Of a stretch of 14,153 nucleotides of DNA, positions 13,871 through 14,153 are shown in pieces. The DNA comes from Bacteroidales bacterium (GTDB lineage: Bacteria > Bacteroidota > Bacteroidia > Bacteroidales > F082). The notes beneath the pieces are model-generated. The model had not been told where the DNA came from. It worked only from the letters and a program-made list of their open reading frames with translations, and ran no database searches. The translations under genes were made by a program, and so were the position numbers. Position 1 is the stretch's first letter. Each line of letters begins with the position of its first letter. Location of the stretch: positions 1 to 14,153 of the forward strand of contig JAFRRE010000094.1 in assembly GCA_017428285.1 (NCBI GenBank), written 5' to 3'.

Positions 13871-13942
13871 ACGGGAAAAGGAACACAAGAGAACGAAGGC
13901 GGAACCCGAGATTCAGAATAGAAATTTGAGTACAACAATATT

Positions 13943-14153
13943 ACAACGAAGAGTTTGATCCTGGCTCAGGATGAACGCTAGCGGCAGGCCTAATACATGC
14001 AAGTCGAACGGTAAGATCCCCTTCGGGGGATTGAGAGTGGCGGACGGGTGCGTAACGCGTATGCAACCAACCCCCCTCTCCGGGATAGCCGGTGGAAACG
14101 CCGGATAACACCGGATGCGCCGCGGGGGAGGCATCTTCCCTTCGGCAAGGCGG
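13943..14153 (+). rRNA. rrs: 16S ribosomal RNA, 5' part (cut by the window edge)
   Basis: The universal 5' sequence AGAGTTTGATCCTGGCTCAG starts at 13950, followed by GATGAACGCTAGCGGCAGGC and AATACATGCAAGTCGAACGG, a Bacteroidales-type start. The mature 5' end is placed at about 13943 by alignment to the E. coli numbering of this conserved block. The V1 hairpin is GATCCCCTTCGGGGGATT. The gene continues beyond 14153. Confidence 0.97.

Noticed and set aside
13467..13888. Short open frames before the rRNA gene, on both strands
   Set aside because: They are low-complexity, lie across the rRNA promoter and leader, and show no protein-like pattern or start signals.
13913..14134. Minus-strand frame of 73 codons within 16S rRNA
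   Set aside because: It lies in conserved ribosomal RNA sequence and is a chance frame.

Overview
The window looks like chromosomal DNA of a member of the Bacteroidales (phylum Bacteroidota). Three things support this. Recognisable promoters carry the Bacteroidota-type -7 box TAnnTTTG(C), at 1946, 7919, 9510 and 13744 on + and 4284, 9490 and 13423 on -. The protein families are typical of the phylum: an Smr protein with a DUF2027-type N-terminus, YitT, a DUF4143 ATPase and MbnP with a di-heme peroxidase. The first 211 bases of a 16S rRNA gene at the right edge are of Bacteroidales type. I cannot name a genus.

Layout, left to right. (i) 22-1749 (+): a GC-rich, strongly codon-biased acyl-CoA dehydrogenase closed by a hairpin terminator. 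(ii) 1824-3184 (+): a DUF4143-type AAA ATPase whose promoter sits at the end of a ladder of four near-palindromic 20-bp repeats spaced 32-33 bp; the last repeat supplies the -33 box. A bidirectional terminator separates it from the leftward genes. (iii) 7838-3259 (-): a compact leftward block. An MbnP-like lipoprotein overlaps a di-heme cytochrome c peroxidase/MauG-family (MbnH-like) lipoprotein, followed by an AT-rich three-helix membrane protein, a TIGR01212/YhcC-like radical SAM protein, and a secreted protein with an SH3-like C-terminus that has its own -7 box. (iv) 7947-9400 (+): a DUF2027/Smr protein translationally coupled to a small lipoprotein. A leftward tRNA-Arg(CCG) at 9398-9469 overlaps the lipoprotein stop codon. 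(v) 9574-10518 (+): a YitT-family membrane protein that converges on, and overlaps by 11 bp, (vi) 13398-10508 (-): a large secreted deacetylase-like protein coupled by ATGA to purN. (vii) 13721-14153 (+): a ribosomal RNA promoter, a leader with boxA-like and hairpin elements, and the start of 16S rRNA.

How genes work together. The clearest functional unit is the MbnP/peroxidase pair. By analogy with the methanobactin-associated MbnP/MbnH pair, the di-heme enzyme may oxidise a tryptophan of its lipoprotein partner in the periplasm to create a copper-binding site. purN is a housekeeping purine-synthesis gene that shares a transcript with an unrelated envelope protein. The most unusual DNA features are the 33-bp palindrome ladder before the ATPase, a 69-bp inverted-repeat element that appears to have inserted in frame inside the radical SAM gene, and a 15-bp tandem repeat where the MbnP reading frame runs on into the start of the peroxidase gene.
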